Below, piece by piece: positions 38,268 to 53,734 of a stretch of 64,000 nucleotides of DNA (the stretch's first letter is position 1; each line of letters opens with the position of its first letter). The position numbers and the translations under genes are program-made. A model generated the notes under the pieces. It was not told where the DNA came from and did not search any database. It saw only the letters and a list, made by a program, of their open reading frames with translations. Source of the stretch: Marichromatium bheemlicum (GTDB lineage: Bacteria; Pseudomonadota; Gammaproteobacteria; Chromatiales; Chromatiaceae); assembly GCF_012276755.1 (NCBI RefSeq), contig NZ_JAAXKX010000012.1:53195-117194 (forward strand), in the 5' to 3' direction.

Positions 38268-38554
38268 GGCCCCGGCAGGGCTGCCCGGATCCGGTGCTGG
38301 GTCCGGCTGCCCTGCTCGGGCCGGTTCGGGCTGATCCGGCTCGTCTCACTGCCCGATGGCAGGGGGAGTGTCGACCGCTTGTGTCTCTGCTTCGGTCTTG
38401 TTCGTCTCGGGTGCCCCGAGCCCAGGTCCTCGACTGCAGCCGCCGATCCCGAGCGGCTATGCTGTGCGCTCACGGGGCGGGGTGCGCAGCCTGTTGATCC
38501 CGTCCCCTTCGATGTCGCGCGCCCTGGCGCAGCGACCGCGAGACGAGAACGAAG

Positions 38555-39712
38555 ATGAATCAAGATTACGTCAACAAGACCGTGGTGCTGTTGCTGGCGC
38601 TGGGGATCTCGGCGCTGTTCCTGACGATGATCCAGCCCTTTCTGATGGCGCTGTTCCTCGCCGGGCTGTTCAGCGCGCTGGCCAGGCCGCTGTTTCTGAG
38701 GTTGCAGTCGCGTTTTTCCGGGCGGCGTCATCTGGCCTCGATGACGACCCTGCTGATCATGGCGGTGGTGGTACTGATCCCGCTCGGGGTGTTGTTCTGG
38801 GTGTTGCTGGCGCAGGCGCTTGATGTCAGCTCTGCCATCGGCGAGTGGTTCAAGGGCTCGCTGCAGGACCCCGGGGTGCTCGCCGACCATCTGCACCGTC
38901 TGCCCTTCTACGATCAGCTGGTGGTCTACGAAGACGAGATCCTCGGCCAGCTCGGTAGCGCCACCACTGCGCTCAGCAGGCTGTTGGTCGAGTGGGTCTC
39001 CGGGGTGACGCTGGGGACGGCGAACTTCGTCTTCATGACCTTTGTGCTGCTCTACAGCATGTATTTCCTGCAGATGGACGGCCCCAAGCTGATCGAGCGC
39101 ATCCTCTACTACCTGCCGCTCAAGACCAGCGACGAGCGGGTGATGCTGGAGAAGTTCACCTCGGTGACCCGCGCTACGCTCAAGGGCTCGCTGCTGATCG
39201 GGTTGTTGCAGGGGACGCTCGCGGGGATCGCCTTCGCCGTCGCCGGTATCGACAACGCGGTGTTCTGGGGCACGGTGATGGCGGTGCTGTCGGTGATCCC
39301 CAATGTCGGCGCGGCGCTGGTGTGGGCGCCGGCGGTGGCGATCCTGGTGGTGCAGGGCGAGGTGGTGACCGGGGTGACGCTGGGGCTGTTCTGCGGGTTG
39401 GTCGTCGGCTCGCTCGACAACCTGCTGCGCCCGGTGCTGGTCGGCAAGGACACCAAGATGCACGAGCTGATGATCTTCTTCGGCACCCTCGGCGGCATCT
39501 TCATGTTCGGTCTGGCCGGGATCTTCATCGGCCCGGTGGTGGCCTCCTTGTTCATCTCGATCTGGGAGATGTACGGGATCGAGTTCGCCGAGGTGCTGCC
39601 CGATGTCGAGGAGGTGCTCGACGGCATCGACCTGATCGAGGAGCCGCCGACCGCCCCCGAACCCGCGCCGAGCGAGGCGGGCGGCGATCAGGACGACCCC
39701 GGACGGCGCTGA
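38555..39712 (+). CDS. AI-2E family transporter (PerM/YdiK-like permease)
   Basis: A 385-aa membrane protein with about seven to eight spans: VVLLLALGISALFLTMIQPFLMALFLAGL, TTLLIMAVVVLIPLGVLFWVLL, FVFMTFVLLYSMYFLQ, LIGLLQGTLAGIAFAVAGI, FWGTVMAVLSVIPNVGAALVW and the family signature in LRPVLVGKDTKMHELMIFFGTLGGI. The acidic tail (about 350-385) is disordered. Members include an AI-2 exporter and Na+/H+ antiporters, so the substrate cannot be inferred. It is convergent with ppsA, with a terminator between. Confidence 0.9.
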   Translation: MNQDYVNKTVVLLLALGISALFLTMIQPFLMALFLAGLFSALARPLFLRLQSRFSGRRHLASMTTLLIMAVVVLIPLGVLFWVLLAQALDVSSAIGEWFKGSLQDPGVLADHLHRLPFYDQLVVYEDEILGQLGSATTALSRLLVEWVSGVTLGTANFVFMTFVLLYSMYFLQMDGPKLIERILYYLPLKTSDERVMLEKFTSVTRATLKGSLLIGLLQGTLAGIAFAVAGIDNAVFWGTVMAVLSVIPNVGAALVWAPAVAILVVQGEVVTGVTLGLFCGLVVGSLDNLLRPVLVGKDTKMHELMIFFGTLGGIFMFGLAGIFIGPVVASLFISIWEMYGIEFAEVLPDVEEVLDGIDLIEEPPTAPEPAPSEAGGDQDDPGRR

Positions 39713-39721
39713 GCGGGCACG

Positions 39722-39754
39722 AAAAAACCCCGGCCGCCGTGGCGCTCCGGGGTT
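39722..39754 (-). terminator. Rho-independent terminator of ppsA
   Basis: Read on the minus strand, AACCCCGG pairs with CCGGGGTT across a 13-nt loop and is followed directly by a run of six T. It lies 40 bp beyond the ppsA stop. The stem can also form on the plus strand, 14 bp after the permease stop, but with no T-tract. Confidence 0.85.
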
Positions 39755-39793
39755 CATTGCGACCGGCGCCGCAGCGCCGGTGCGGGGTCGACC

Positions 39794-42169
<2,376 letters not shown>

Positions 42170-42532
42170 TGTGTTCTTTCTCCGGTCTTAGAGGTTGCGC
42201 CTTCCGGATCTGTGGCCGGAGGTCGCGGTTCGTTGCGAGGCGATGATACGGCGGGTGCGACCCGCGAGTGACGGCAGGTTTGATCGATCAGCCCCAGAAG
42301 AATCATAGGAATATAACGTATCGCCTACATGACCGTCCTGCGGCTCAATCAATAGTAAGGATTGATTATTTAAAATCTTTAGTCATTTTTGCCCCCCTGA
42401 CGACGGCCCGTGGAGTCAGGGATTCTCCCTTGAACCCTTGCGTCTATTCAGGCAGCCTAGGCAGGCTACGCAAACACTGATCGCATGTTGTCGCCCCTGA
42501 CATCCTGCACGTTCACGAAGAGGACCAGTTTG
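42170..42532. other. A/T-rich divergent promoter region
   Basis: A 363-bp spacer between ppsA (minus) and the repeat protein (plus). The central 42300-42395 is much more A/T-rich than its surroundings and contains a 7-bp inverted repeat; no gene is seen. Confidence 0.6.
42347..42367. promoter_or_regulatory. Operator-like dyad AATCAAT-N7-ATTGATT
   Basis: Perfect 7-bp arms with a 7-bp spacer in an A/T-rich tract, 178 bp upstream of ppsA and 166 bp upstream of the repeat protein. The arms are FNR half-sites in inverted order, so this is not an FNR box. The cognate regulator is unknown. Confidence 0.45.
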
Positions 42533-43921
42533 ATGAATGAGAGCGCGACCCCGCTCGCAAAGGCGAGAGGCCCCTTGGAGTCGGTCGATATCGGAAAGAT
42601 TGCCGTCTGGGCAGTTGGTATCGCCGTGATTTGCGGTGGCATCTATGCCTTCGTTGCCCAGAAGCAGGCTGAGGATCGCGTTGCTCCTTCGCCGGTTCAG
42701 GTCGCCGAAAATCTTGCGCCCATTGGTTCCGTCAAGCTGACGCCAGCCCCTGAACCAGCTCCGGCCCCTGCTGCGGTCGAGCCTGCTGAGCCGGCCGAGG
42801 CGTCCGCAACGGCCGCCGCCGAGCCCGTTGAGGCCGAAGTTGCCCCGGTTGAGGAGACTGCCGAGCCTGCCGTTGCCGAGGCCGCCGAGGAGGCGCCTGC
42901 CGCTGCCGAGGAGGCTGCACCGACCGCGACCTCGAAGCCGCAGCCGGCCTGGATGGAGCACATGGCTCCGCTCAAGCCCAAGGCTGAGGTCGCCGCCGAG
43001 GAGACCGCCGCACCGGCCGAGGCCGAGGCTGCTGCCGAGCCTGCCGTCGTCGAGGCCACCGAGGAGGCGCCTGTCGCCGCCGAGGAGAGCGCTGCACCGG
43101 CTGAGGCCGAGGTCGCCGAGCCTGCCGTCGCCGAGGCTACCGAGGAGGCGCCTGTCGCTGCCGAGGAGAGCGCTGCACCGGCTGAGGCCGAGGTCACCGA
43201 GCCTGCCGTCGCCGAGGCCACCGAGGAGGCGCCTGTCGCTGCCGAGGAGAGCGCTGCACCGGCTGAGGCCGAGGTCGCCGAGCCTGCCGTCGCCGAGGCT
43301 ACCGAGGAGGCGCCTGTCGCCGCCGAGGAGAGCGCTGCACCGGCTGAGGCCGAGGTCGCCGAGCCTGCCGTCGCCGAGGCCGCCGAGGAGGCGCCTGTCG
43401 CTGCCGAGGAGAGCGCCGCACCGGCTGAGGCCGAGGCCGCCGAGCCTGCCGTCGCCGAGGCCACCGAGGAGGCACCGGTCGTCGCCGAGGAGAGCGCTGC
43501 ACCGGCAGAGGCCGAGGCTGCTGCCGAGCCTGCCGTCGTCGAGGCCGCCGAGGAGGCACCGGTCGCAGCTGAGGAGAGCGCTGCTCCGGCTGAGGCCGAG
43601 GCTGCTGCCGAGCCTGCCGTCGTCGAGGCCGCCGAGGAGGCACCGGTCGCCGCTGAGGAGAGCGCTGCTCCGGCTGAGGCCGAGGCCGCCGAGCCTGCCG
43701 TCGCCGAGGCCACCGAGGAGGCGCCAGTCGCCGCCGAGGAGAGCGCTGCACCGGCAGAGGCCGAGGCTGCTGCCGAGCCTGCCGTCGCCGAGGCCACCGA
43801 GGAAGCGCCTGTCGCTGCTGAGGAGGCCGCTGCCGAGCCGGTCGCCGAGGAGCCTGCGCCTGCCGCCAAGCCGATCAACAAGCCGATGCCGGCCTGGATG
43901 ATCCACTTCCAGTCGCGTTGA
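42533..43921 (+). CDS. Single-span membrane protein with Ala/Glu/Pro tandem repeats and paired PAWM motifs
   Basis: A 462-aa protein, family not recognised. A short cytoplasmic N-terminus leads to one membrane span (22-41, KIAVWAVGIAVICGGIYAFV), so the rest should be periplasmic. Residues 70-135 are Ala/Pro/Glu-rich. QPAWMEHMAPLK (137-148) precedes about ten repeats of 27-28 residues built on EEAPVAAEESAAPAEAE (about 151-437). The C-terminus, KPMPAWMIHFQSR, repeats the PAWM-x-H motif. The repeat domain is strongly acidic with almost no aromatic or basic residues. GAGG lies upstream of the ATG at 42533. It could be a TonB/TolA-like spacer or adhesin stalk; the function is not known. Confidence 0.8.
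   Translation: MNESATPLAKARGPLESVDIGKIAVWAVGIAVICGGIYAFVAQKQAEDRVAPSPVQVAENLAPIGSVKLTPAPEPAPAPAAVEPAEPAEASATAAAEPVEAEVAPVEETAEPAVAEAAEEAPAAAEEAAPTATSKPQPAWMEHMAPLKPKAEVAAEETAAPAEAEAAAEPAVVEATEEAPVAAEESAAPAEAEVAEPAVAEATEEAPVAAEESAAPAEAEVTEPAVAEATEEAPVAAEESAAPAEAEVAEPAVAEATEEAPVAAEESAAPAEAEVAEPAVAEAAEEAPVAAEESAAPAEAEAAEPAVAEATEEAPVVAEESAAPAEAEAAAEPAVVEAAEEAPVAAEESAAPAEAEAAAEPAVVEAAEEAPVAAEESAAPAEAEAAEPAVAEATEEAPVAAEESAAPAEAEAAAEPAVAEATEEAPVAAEEAAAEPVAEEPAPAAKPINKPMPAWMIHFQSR
43060..43830 (+). repeat. In-gene tandem repeat, unit 81-84 bp
   Basis: About nine to ten copies of an 81-bp unit (84 bp where an extra Ala codon is present) encode the acidic repeat. Copies differ mainly at third positions and in a few Ala/Thr/Val codons. 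High identity suggests continuing recombination, so copy number is likely to vary between strains. Confidence 0.9.
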
Positions 43922-43926
43922 TCCCT

Positions 43927-43963
43927 GCCGTCGTCGGGCCGCCCGTCTGGTCGGTCCGACGGC
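43927..43963. terminator. Weak hairpin GCCGTCG-N23-CGACGGC
   Basis: Seven-base-pair arms just after the repeat-protein stop, in the convergent spacer before lpdA. No T-run, long loop; weak candidate. Confidence 0.3.
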
Positions 43964-44174
43964 AACTCGATCAGGCCGTCTCTCCGATGGCTCGATCGCC
44001 TCTCGAAGATGACCCTATCGACGACTTGAAACCGACGGGCACGACCTGTCGGGGGTGTTTACGTGTCCGATAGACGCGTGCGCCGGCGGCATCTCGCCAT
44101 GTTGTCTGGTCTGGGAGCGGGGCGGGATTGCGCGCCGCGCGCCCTGGTGGGCCGCGACGCGCGTTGGCTCGAGG

Positions 44175-45866
44175 TCAGCGCTGTTTCGGCGGGAGCAGAT
44201 CGGTGATCGAGCCGTGCGCCATCTCGGCGGCCAGCCCGATGGTCTCGTTGAGCGTCGGATGGGGGTGGATGGTGAGGGCGATGTCCTCCATGTCGGCGCC
44301 CATCTCGAGCGCGAGCACCGCCTCGCCGATCAGCTCGCCGGCGTTGGGGCCGACGATCCCGGCGCCGAGGATGCGCTTGGTCTCGGGGTCGAACAGCAGC
44401 TTGGTCATGCCCTCGGTGCGATGGATGCCGAGCGCACGACCGCTTGCCGCCCAGGGGAAGACCCCCTTTTCGTAGGCGATGCCCTCGGCCTTGGCCTTGG
44501 TCTCGGTCAGTCCCATCCAGGCGACCTCGGGATCGGTATAGGCCACCGAGGGGATGGTGAGCGGGTCGAACAGCGCCGGCTGTCCGGCGATCACCTCGGC
44601 GGCGACCTTGGCCTCGTGGGTGGCCTTGTGGGCGAGCATCGGGCCGCCGACCACGTCGCCGATGGCATAGATGTGCGGGACATTGGTGCGCATGTGCTGA
44701 TCGACCTTGATGAAGCCGTGCTGGTCGACCTCGACGCCCGCCGCCTCGGCGTCGATCAGCGCGCCATTGGGGCGGCGACCGACGGCGACCAGCACCTTGT
44801 CGTAGGTCTCCTCGCCGTCGTGCTTGCCCTCGAAGCGGACCTGGATGCCATCATCGGCGGCGGTCATCGCCGCGACCTTGGTCTCGAGCATCAGCTTGCG
44901 GTAGCGCTTCTTGGCGACCTTCTCGAAGCTGCGCACGAGATCGGTGTCGCACCCCGGCATCAGCTGCGACTGCAGCTCGACCACGTCGATCTCGGTGCCG
45001 AGCGCGGCATAGACGGTGGCCATTTCCAATCCGATGATGCCGCCGCCGACGATCAGCATGCGCTCGGGGATGTCGCGGATCTCGAGCGCGTCGGTCGAGT
45101 CCATCACCCGGGGGTCGTCGTGTGGGAAGCCGGGGATGGTCATCGGCGAGGAGCCGCAGGCGATGATGCAGTGATCGAAGCGCACGGCGCGTTCTCCCTC
45201 GGCGGTGTCGACGAGGATGCGGTTGGGGCCGCTGAACCGGCCCGTGCCCTGGATTACCTCGACCCCGCGCTGCTTGGCCATGCCGGCCAGTCCGCTGGTG
45301 AGCTTGGCCACCACCTTGTCCTTGCCGGCGCGCATCTTGTCGAGGTCGATCTCGGGGGTGGCGAAGGTCACGCCCATGGCGCTGAGCGCCTTGGCCTCGT
45401 CGATGATCGCGGCGGTGTGCAGCAGCGCCTTGGAGGGGATGCAGCCGACGTTGAGACAGACCCCGCCGAGGGTCGCGTGACGCTCGATCAGGGTGACGCG
45501 CTTGCCCAGGTCGGCGGCACGGAAAGCGGCGCTGTAGCCGCCGGGGCCGGCGCCCAGCACCACCACCTCGGTGACCTGCTCGCCGGGTTGCGCGGTCGCC
45601 TCGGTCTCGGTTGCCGAATCGGTGGCCAGTGGCGCCAGGGTCAGGATGGTGGCGCCCTGCGAGACCCGGTCACCGACGCCGAGATGGATCTCCTGAACAC
45701 GCCCGGCGTGCGGTGCGGGGATCTCCATGGTCGCCTTGTCGCTCTCCAGTGTGATCAGCGAGGCCTCCTGTTGCACCGTGTCGCCAGGGGCGACCAGGAC
45801 CTCGATGACCTCCACATCCTTGAAATCCCCGATGTCCGGGACCGTGACCTTGATGGTGTCGCTCAT
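44175..45866 (-). CDS. lpdA: Dihydrolipoyl dehydrogenase (E3) with N-terminal lipoyl domain
   Basis: A 563-aa E3 of the pyruvate dehydrogenase complex that reoxidises dihydrolipoamide with NAD+. An N-terminal lipoyl domain (1-80, lipoylated Lys in [11 protein letters not shown]) is fused to the flavoenzyme. FAD motif [21 protein letters not shown]; redox disulfide in [16 protein letters not shown] motif [22 protein letters not shown]-terminal catalytic region [11 protein letters not shown], with the His-Glu pair. E3 with a lipoyl domain is known in several proteobacteria. Third gene of aceE-aceF-lpdA, 115 bp after aceF. Confidence 0.96.
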   Translation of the reverse strand: MSDTIKVTVPDIGDFKDVEVIEVLVAPGDTVQQEASLITLESDKATMEIPAPHAGRVQEIHLGVGDRVSQGATILTLAPLATDSATETEATAQPGEQVTEVVVLGAGPGGYSAAFRAADLGKRVTLIERHATLGGVCLNVGCIPSKALLHTAAIIDEAKALSAMGVTFATPEIDLDKMRAGKDKVVAKLTSGLAGMAKQRGVEVIQGTGRFSGPNRILVDTAEGERAVRFDHCIIACGSSPMTIPGFPHDDPRVMDSTDALEIRDIPERMLIVGGGIIGLEMATVYAALGTEIDVVELQSQLMPGCDTDLVRSFEKVAKKRYRKLMLETKVAAMTAADDGIQVRFEGKHDGEETYDKVLVAVGRRPNGALIDAEAAGVEVDQHGFIKVDQHMRTNVPHIYAIGDVVGGPMLAHKATHEAKVAAEVIAGQPALFDPLTIPSVAYTDPEVAWMGLTETKAKAEGIAYEKGVFPWAASGRALGIHRTEGMTKLLFDPETKRILGAGIVGPNAGELIGEAVLALEMGADMEDIALTIHPHPTLNETIGLAAEMAHGSITDLLPPKQR

Positions 45867-45938
45867 AAGTCTACTTGCTTCTCGATGGGCCGCGATGGGC
45901 GCTCTATGGGTTCTCGGGTTCGGCGCCTCATCCTATAC

Positions 45939-45975
45939 GATCCCAGGGGCCAGGCGAAGGCTGCCCCTCGGGATC
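45939..45975 (-). promoter_or_regulatory. Hairpin between aceF and lpdA
   Basis: GATCCC-A-GGGGC pairs with GCCCC-TC-GGGATC across a 12-nt loop. It begins 6 bp beyond the aceF stop and has no T-tract. It may be an mRNA-stabilising or processing hairpin that sets E3 level relative to E1/E2, or a partial terminator. Confidence 0.5.
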
Positions 45976-45981
45976 AGTGGG

Positions 45982-47694
<1,713 letters not shown>

Positions 47695-47726
47695 TCGATG
47701 TCCTCCAATGCTCTGTACGGGCGGTC

Positions 47727-50381
<2,655 letters not shown>

Positions 50382-50695
50382 GACGGTTCCCGGAAGAAGG
50401 TCCAATGCAATCGCATGAGCAGGGTGGCAGTATAAGGATCGGCCGGATCAATTAATACTCAGGATCCGTTTTTTTAATATTAATGCCTGCTGATCGATTG
50501 CCCCGCAGTGCGCTTCACCTCCCTGCCTGTGACCGTGGCCGCCCAATATCAAGGGGTGCGAAGAAAGGTGTGTACGGGCGGCGTGCCGCTCAAATCCTCT
50601 TTTTTCGATCCCTATTGATAAGCTGTTGCTGGGATTGGCCTCTTGCGCATGAGGGGAATGCCCTCGGGGCTCGGGCGGGGGAGCGTCCACGCCGC

Positions 50696-50718
50696 CCGCG
50701 GTCACGATGTGACCACGG
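50696..50718. promoter_or_regulatory. 23-bp near-perfect dyad around GGTCAC-GAT-GTGACC
   Basis: The GGTCAC/GTGACC core extends outward as CCG...CGG with one mismatch per arm. The size and symmetry suit a GntR- or LacI-type repressor. It lies 315 bp upstream of aceE and 61 bp beyond the EF-G-like gene, so it may control aceE. It does not match the PdhR consensus as I know it. Confidence 0.4.
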
Positions 50719-50760
50719 CGCGGATGGGGGCGGGGGCGTTGGGTGGCGTTGTGTGTATCC

Positions 50761-50775
50761 CGCCCCCCGGGGGCG
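50761..50775 (-). terminator. GC-only palindrome after the EF-G-like gene
   Basis: CGCCCCC and GGGGGCG arms meet at a single central C, 4 bp past the stop of the minus-strand gene. Alternatively, GGGGGCGGG at 50726 can pair with CCCGCCCCC at 50759. No T-run; Rho-independent termination is doubtful. Confidence 0.35.
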
Positions 50776-50778
50776 TCG

Positions 50779-52827
50779 CTATGCCGGTGCCTGTTGGTGG
50801 TGTGCCTCGATCAGTTGCTTCTGGATCGTCGCACCGACGGGTTCGTAGTGGCTGAAGTCGATGCTGTAGACCCCCTCGCCGCCGGTCAGCGACTTGAGTC
50901 GCGACTCATAGCCCTCGAGCTCGGCCAGTGGCACCTCGCCCTCGATCACCACCCGTCCCCAGGATTTGGTCTCGGTGCCGGTGATGCGCCCGCGTCGTCC
51001 GGCGAGATCCCCGGTGAGGTCCCCCATCGCCTGTTCCTGGGCGCTGATTCGGATGTGTACGATGGGTTCGAGGATGGCGGGCCGGGCCTGTTCGATGGCG
51101 GCGATGAAGGCCTTGCGCGCGGCGGTGATGAAGGCGACCTCCTTGGAGTCGACCGCATGTGACTTGCCGTCGTAGACGGTGACCTGGACGTCTTGGAGCG
51201 GATAACCGGCCACTACGCCCTCGTCGAGGACCTGTCGTACCCCCTTCTCGATCGAAGGGATGAAGTTGCCGGGGATGGCACCGCCGACCACGGCATCGAC
51301 GAAGCGAAAGCCGGCGCCGCGTGCGAGTGGCTCGACACGCAGGAAGACCTCGCCGAACTGACCGGCGCCCCCGGTCTGTTTCTTGTGCCGGTAGTGGCCT
51401 TCGGCGGGGGCGGTGATGGTCTCGCGATAGGGGATGCGTGGTGGTTGGGTGTCAACCTCGACGTGGAATTGGTCGGCGAGTCGTTCGAGTAGCAGCTTGA
51501 GGTGGAACTCACCGAGCCCACGGATCACCGTCTCGTTGGTCGCGGCGTGGTGGTCGACCTTGAAGCAGGGGTCCTCGTCCTCGAGCTTGTGCAGCGCCTC
51601 GGTGAGCTTCTGCTCGTCACCGTGGCGGCGTGGGGTAATCGCCAGCCCGTAGAGCGGGGTGGGGTAGTCGGTCCGGGCGAGCTGGAAGTGGTCCTCGTCG
51701 TGCGAGTCATGTAAGACGGCGTCGAGATGGACCTCGTCGACCCGAGAGACGGCGAGGATGTCGCCCGGTATCCCGTCTGCGACCTCGATCAATTCCTTGC
51801 CTTGCAGCCGGTAGAGATGGGTTGCCTTGAACGGTTTGCGGGCGTCGCCAACGAATAGCGCGCTCGTCGGGGTGATGCGCCCCTGATGGATGCGAAAGAT
51901 GCCGAGTCGCCCGCGGTAGGGGTCGTTGAGCACCTTGAACACATGGGCGATGGCATGACGCCCGGGGTCGGGGCTGACGGTGACCGGCTCGGCGCGCTCG
52001 CCCGCGCCCTTGAGGAAGGCCGGCGGGTTGCCTTCGGCGGGGTTGGGCATGAGTTCGGCGATGACCTCGAGCAGCTCGGGGATGCCGGCACCGGTGTGCG
52101 CCGAGACGAAGCAGATCGGAATGAGGTGGGTGTCGCGCAAAGCTGCTTCGAAAGGGTCATGCAGTTGTTCGGGCGCGAGGGTCTGGCCCTGCTCGAGATA
52201 GGTCTCCATCAGCGCCTCGTCGAGCTCGACCACCTGGTCGACGATCTGTTCGTGGGCCTCATGCACCGAGGAGAAGTCGGTAGCATCCTCCCTGGGGGCG
52301 AAGAAGCAGTCGATCACCCGCTTGCCTCCCTCGGCCGGCAGATTGATCGGTAGGCAGGCCGGGCCGAAGCTGTCGCGGATCTGATCGGTGAGGGTGGCGA
52401 GATCGAGGTCAGGGGCGTCGATTTGGTTGACGATGATCATGCGGCAGAGCCCACGTCCATCAAGCCGCTTCATCAACCGTGCGGTCATCGGCTCGATCCC
52501 GGCCTGGGCGTTGATCACTAGCGCGGCGGTCTCGACGGCGGGCAGCACCGCGAGGCTGCGGCCGAGGAGGTCGGGCAACCCGGGGGTGTCGATCAGGTTG
52601 ACCTGACGCGAGGTGACGGTGAAGCCGACGATAGCGGCATCGAGCGAGTGCCCGAGGGCTTGCTCGCGGGGGTCCTGGTCACAGACGGTGGTGCCCTTGT
52701 CGGTCGAGCCCATGGTGGGGATGGCGCCGGCTGCCGCGAGCAGCGCCTCGGTCAGGCTGGTCTTGCCGGCGCCGGCGTGACCGAGCAGGGCGATATTACG
52801 GACGTCATCAGCATTATGGTCGGACAT
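50779..52827 (-). CDS. Elongation factor G-like GTPase (EF-G2 type)
   Basis: A 682-aa translational GTPase. P-loop GHAGAGKTSL (16-25), G3 DTPGLPD (80-86), and a G4 box NQID (134-137) where NKxD is normal. Domains II-V follow, with YRHKKQTGGAGQFGEV, FRFVDAVVGGAIPGNFIPSIEKGVRQ and VVIEGEVPLAELEGYESRLKSLTGG. The P-loop differs from canonical AHVDHGKT, placing it in the EF-G-like paralogue group rather than fusA; no str operon (rpsL, rpsG, tuf) is present. GGGAG lies 5 nt before the ATG at 52827. Role unknown; some paralogues act in recycling or stress. Confidence 0.88.
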   Translation of the reverse strand: MSDHNADDVRNIALLGHAGAGKTSLTEALLAAAGAIPTMGSTDKGTTVCDQDPREQALGHSLDAAIVGFTVTSRQVNLIDTPGLPDLLGRSLAVLPAVETAALVINAQAGIEPMTARLMKRLDGRGLCRMIIVNQIDAPDLDLATLTDQIRDSFGPACLPINLPAEGGKRVIDCFFAPREDATDFSSVHEAHEQIVDQVVELDEALMETYLEQGQTLAPEQLHDPFEAALRDTHLIPICFVSAHTGAGIPELLEVIAELMPNPAEGNPPAFLKGAGERAEPVTVSPDPGRHAIAHVFKVLNDPYRGRLGIFRIHQGRITPTSALFVGDARKPFKATHLYRLQGKELIEVADGIPGDILAVSRVDEVHLDAVLHDSHDEDHFQLARTDYPTPLYGLAITPRRHGDEQKLTEALHKLEDEDPCFKVDHHAATNETVIRGLGEFHLKLLLERLADQFHVEVDTQPPRIPYRETITAPAEGHYRHKKQTGGAGQFGEVFLRVEPLARGAGFRFVDAVVGGAIPGNFIPSIEKGVRQVLDEGVVAGYPLQDVQVTVYDGKSHAVDSKEVAFITAARKAFIAAIEQARPAILEPIVHIRISAQEQAMGDLTGDLAGRRGRITGTETKSWGRVVIEGEVPLAELEGYESRLKSLTGGEGVYSIDFSHYEPVGATIQKQLIEAHHQQAPA

Positions 52828-53201
52828 CGTTGCTCCCGTCGTTGCACTGGGTGTTGCAGGGGCGCGGGGTCGCGTCGCAGCAATGGTGTCATGATCGGGA
52901 CTCGGGCGTATAGCGTGCAACGTCGGGCGGGGAGAATTCCCGCTACGGGCGTGCCAGGTCGGGCGGGGAGGAGGAGGAAAAAAAAGGCGGCCGATCGGCC
53001 GCCGAAGGACGCACAGTCTGTCAGGGGTCCGCATGACTTGATGGCGGATGCCCTCGAAACGGTGGCGCCGGGCCGATGGGTGGATTCACCGTCCTGGTGC
53101 CATGGACCATTCCGTCGAATGAACGATAATCAAGACGATATCGGTGATGTTTGCGCGTCTTGACTTGAGCGAGAAGGCTAGCACAGAACTGGAGAGCCGC
53201 T
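52828..53201. other. Intergenic region with minus-strand terminator
   Basis: A 374-bp spacer between the divergent EF-G-like and PEBP genes. Besides the terminator at 52978-53003 and a ribosome site for the PEBP gene, I see nothing certain. Confidence 0.5.
52978..53003 (-). terminator. Rho-independent terminator on the minus strand
   Basis: A perfect 18-bp palindrome (GGCGGCCGATCGGCCGCC) is followed, on the minus strand, by eight T. No minus-strand gene ends close to it; the nearest is ccmI, whose stop is 730 bp away, beyond the plus-strand PEBP gene. It may stop read-through from the ccm operon, or end an unrecognised small RNA. Confidence 0.75.
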
Positions 53202-53690
53202 ATGGAACTCGTTCTCAAATCCGCCGCCTTCGTCGACGGTGGCGAGATCCCGGCACGGCTGACGTGTCATGGCGAGGATCGATCACCACCGCTGTGTTGG
53301 TCGACCCCGCCCCCGGGTACCAGGAGCCTGGTGTTGATCGTGGACGATCCCGATGCGCCGGATCCGGCAGCGCCGAGGATGGTTTGGGACCACTGGGTGC
53401 TTTTCAATCTGCCGCCCGAGTGCTGCGAGTTGCCCGAGGGCGTCGATCCGGCGAGTGGTGCCGGCCTGCCGACCGGCTCCGGGCAGGGACTCAACAGTTG
53501 GGGACGGACCGGTTATGGCGGTCCGTGTCCGCCGGTCGGGCGACACCGCTATTTCCACCGGCTCTATGCGCTCGACACCCGTCTGCCCGAGGAGCTAGGA
53601 ACCCCGACCAAGGATCAGCTGCTGCTGGCGATGGAGGAACACATCCTCGCTCGCGACGTGCTGGTGGGGGTCTATGGCGGGGATGACTGA
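53202..53690 (+). CDS. YbhB/YbcL-family Raf kinase inhibitor-like (PEBP) protein
   Basis: A 162-aa phosphatidylethanolamine-binding-protein-family member. Signatures: IPARLTCHGEDRSPPLCWSTPPPGTRSLVLIVDDPDAPDP (the DPD ligand pocket), WDHWVLFNLP, GYGGPCPPVGRHRYFHRLYALD (the GxHR motif of the pocket). No signal peptide, so cytoplasmic like YbhB. Length is typical. GGAG lies upstream of the ATG. It stands alone, convergent with ccmI. Bacterial function is not established. Confidence 0.93.
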   Translation: MELVLKSAAFVDGGEIPARLTCHGEDRSPPLCWSTPPPGTRSLVLIVDDPDAPDPAAPRMVWDHWVLFNLPPECCELPEGVDPASGAGLPTGSGQGLNSWGRTGYGGPCPPVGRHRYFHRLYALDTRLPEELGTPTKDQLLLAMEEHILARDVLVGVYGGDD

Positions 53691-53734
53691 GACGGGACCG
53701 GCGCGCGGCGACTGCCACGCGCCGGAACAGCGGG

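Larger units (their letters stand above)
50382..50778. other. Upstream region of aceE
   Basis: A 397-bp spacer. Near aceE it is A/T-rich, with ATTAATA (50451) and TATTAAT (50478) arms 20 bp apart and a TATACT-like -10 on the minus strand near 50430. At 50696-50718 there is a near-perfect dyad. At 50761-50775 a GC-only palindrome follows the EF-G-like stop. No convincing gene; short frames on the plus strand lack start signals and family resemblance. Confidence 0.55.

Noticed and set aside
42416..43965. Two long minus-strand frames (496 and 422 codons) and a second plus-strand frame opposite or within the repeat gene
   Set aside because: They exist only because the 81-bp in-frame repeat lacks stops in several frames; the products are monotonous Ser/Ala/Gly or Arg/Pro runs with no start signals, while the plus-strand frame has a ribosome site, a membrane span and non-repeat ends.
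53021..53218. 65-codon minus-strand frame overlapping the PEBP gene start
   Set aside because: No ribosome site, atypical composition and overlap with a confident gene start; a small RNA is a better reading of the nearby terminator.
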